A stretch of 64,000 bases of DNA from contig NC_051093.1 in assembly GCF_901709675.1 (NCBI RefSeq), forward strand, positions 310,001-374,000, read 5' to 3'. The notes beneath the pieces were generated by a model that did not search any database, was not told where the DNA came from, and saw nothing but the letters and a program-made list of their open reading frames with translations. The stretch comes from Syngnathus acus. Lineage: Eukaryota; Chordata; Actinopteri; Syngnathiformes; Syngnathidae. Each line of letters starts with the position of its first letter. The stretch's first letter is position 1. Shown here piece by piece: positions 63,436 through 64,000 of the stretch. Both the position numbers and the translations under genes were made by a program.

Positions 63436-64000
63436 CCGTTTTTTCCATGTATAATGCGCAAAATTTAACTAATTTATTGTCCTAAAATCTTGGGTGCGTA
63501 TTATACATGGGTACAACAATTTTTGAAGAAAATCTCCCTCGAAATAAAACTTGAAATCACCTTTCTTCTTGTTTGTTGTCAATCGCGCAGCGCATTCAGC
63601 CATCCTGCCCAACACACTTAGTCAGTAAAATTCATAATTGACGACACATCGTTTGATGCGATGGTGCAATCCTTGATGGTGTGTTATTGTCAAATATTGT
63701 TTGTTTTATATATCACACGGATATCATACGGAGGCCGCCATGACAGTATGCGCAGAACGGATGCGCAAGACACGTCAATCGCGCATCGCATTCAGCCATC
63801 CTGCCCAACACACTTAGTCAGTAAAATTCATAATTGACGACACATCGTTTGATGGGATGATGCAATCCTTGATGGTGTGTTATTGTCAAATATTGTTTGT
63901 TTTTTAATCTCCATCGCAGACCCCATATATCATATGGAGGCCGCCATTACAGATGCGCAGAACGGATGCGCAAGACACGTCAGCTATATAAAGAGCGAGA
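63436..64000 (-). mobile_element. TA-targeted inverted-repeat element, copy 3 (runs off window)
   Basis: It begins CCGTTTTTTCCATGTATAAT after TA (63434-63435) and is inverted relative to copy 1: its interior matches the right half of copy 1 in reverse. A segment of about 190 bp (CATCCTGCCCAACACACTTA, TTGACGACACATCGTTTGAT) occurs twice in tandem, at about 63600 and 63795, but only once in copy 1. The far end is beyond the window. Confidence 0.88.

Overview
This 64-kb window looks like teleost fish DNA: Tc1, hAT, piggyBac, L2/CR1-type and L1-type LINEs, RTE-like LINEs, Ty3/gypsy elements, a tRNA-derived SINE and a gamma-type retroviral family in an AT-rich, microsatellite-rich background. I cannot name the species. 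Nearly everything recognisable is a mobile element or its remains. The only host-gene sequence I found is a broken, intron-containing ribosomal protein L27 (rpl27) copy on the minus strand at 23.0-24.5 kb. I see no intact host gene, rRNA, tRNA gene or CRISPR array.

Layout. (1) 0-10 kb: an hAT inside an hAT (923-2502 holding 950-1650, both with perfect 8-bp target duplications), then an LTR retroelement with a tRNA-Trp-like primer site. Its LTR is split by a minus-strand I/Jockey-type LINE (3781-9081), which itself carries two hAT insertions with perfect duplications. (2) 10.1-17.5 kb: a decayed, pol-less retroviral copy, the 5' end of another hAT, and an L2 LINE whose RT frame is split by a TA-targeted inverted-repeat element. 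(3) 17.5-25.3 kb: four copies of one hAT family (three plus-oriented, one inverted), a CR1/Jockey-type LINE, a gypsy pol fragment and the rpl27 pseudogene. (4) 25.6-35.6 kb: a LINE interrupted by a solo LTR, then by a second pol-less provirus with an intact 611-codon env, a Tc1 copy and a gypsy remnant. Part of this LINE is present twice. (5) 35.6-44.2 kb: an RTE-like LINE, a hairpin satellite, a gypsy integrase with chromodomain, and a piggyBac element with an open transposase inside the gypsy LTR. (6) 44.2-47.2 kb: mostly unassigned. (7) 47.3-59.3 kb: one 1.6-kb Tc1 stretched to 12 kb by a LINE, which holds another LINE, an inverted L1 and a SINE. (8) 59.3-64 kb: LINE and SINE fragments, a small hAT, about 2 kb unassigned, and a third copy of the TA-targeted family running off the end.

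Most boundaries were set from target-site duplications or from host-element reading frames that rejoin exactly when the insert is removed. The points most worth following are the pol-less, env-bearing retroviral lineage (two copies with one shared architecture but different primer sites), the duplicated LINE segment with a Tc1 excision-type footprint in one copy and the Tc1 in the other (genuine rearrangement or merged haplotypes), the covarying hairpin satellite, and the open piggyBac and L1 frames.
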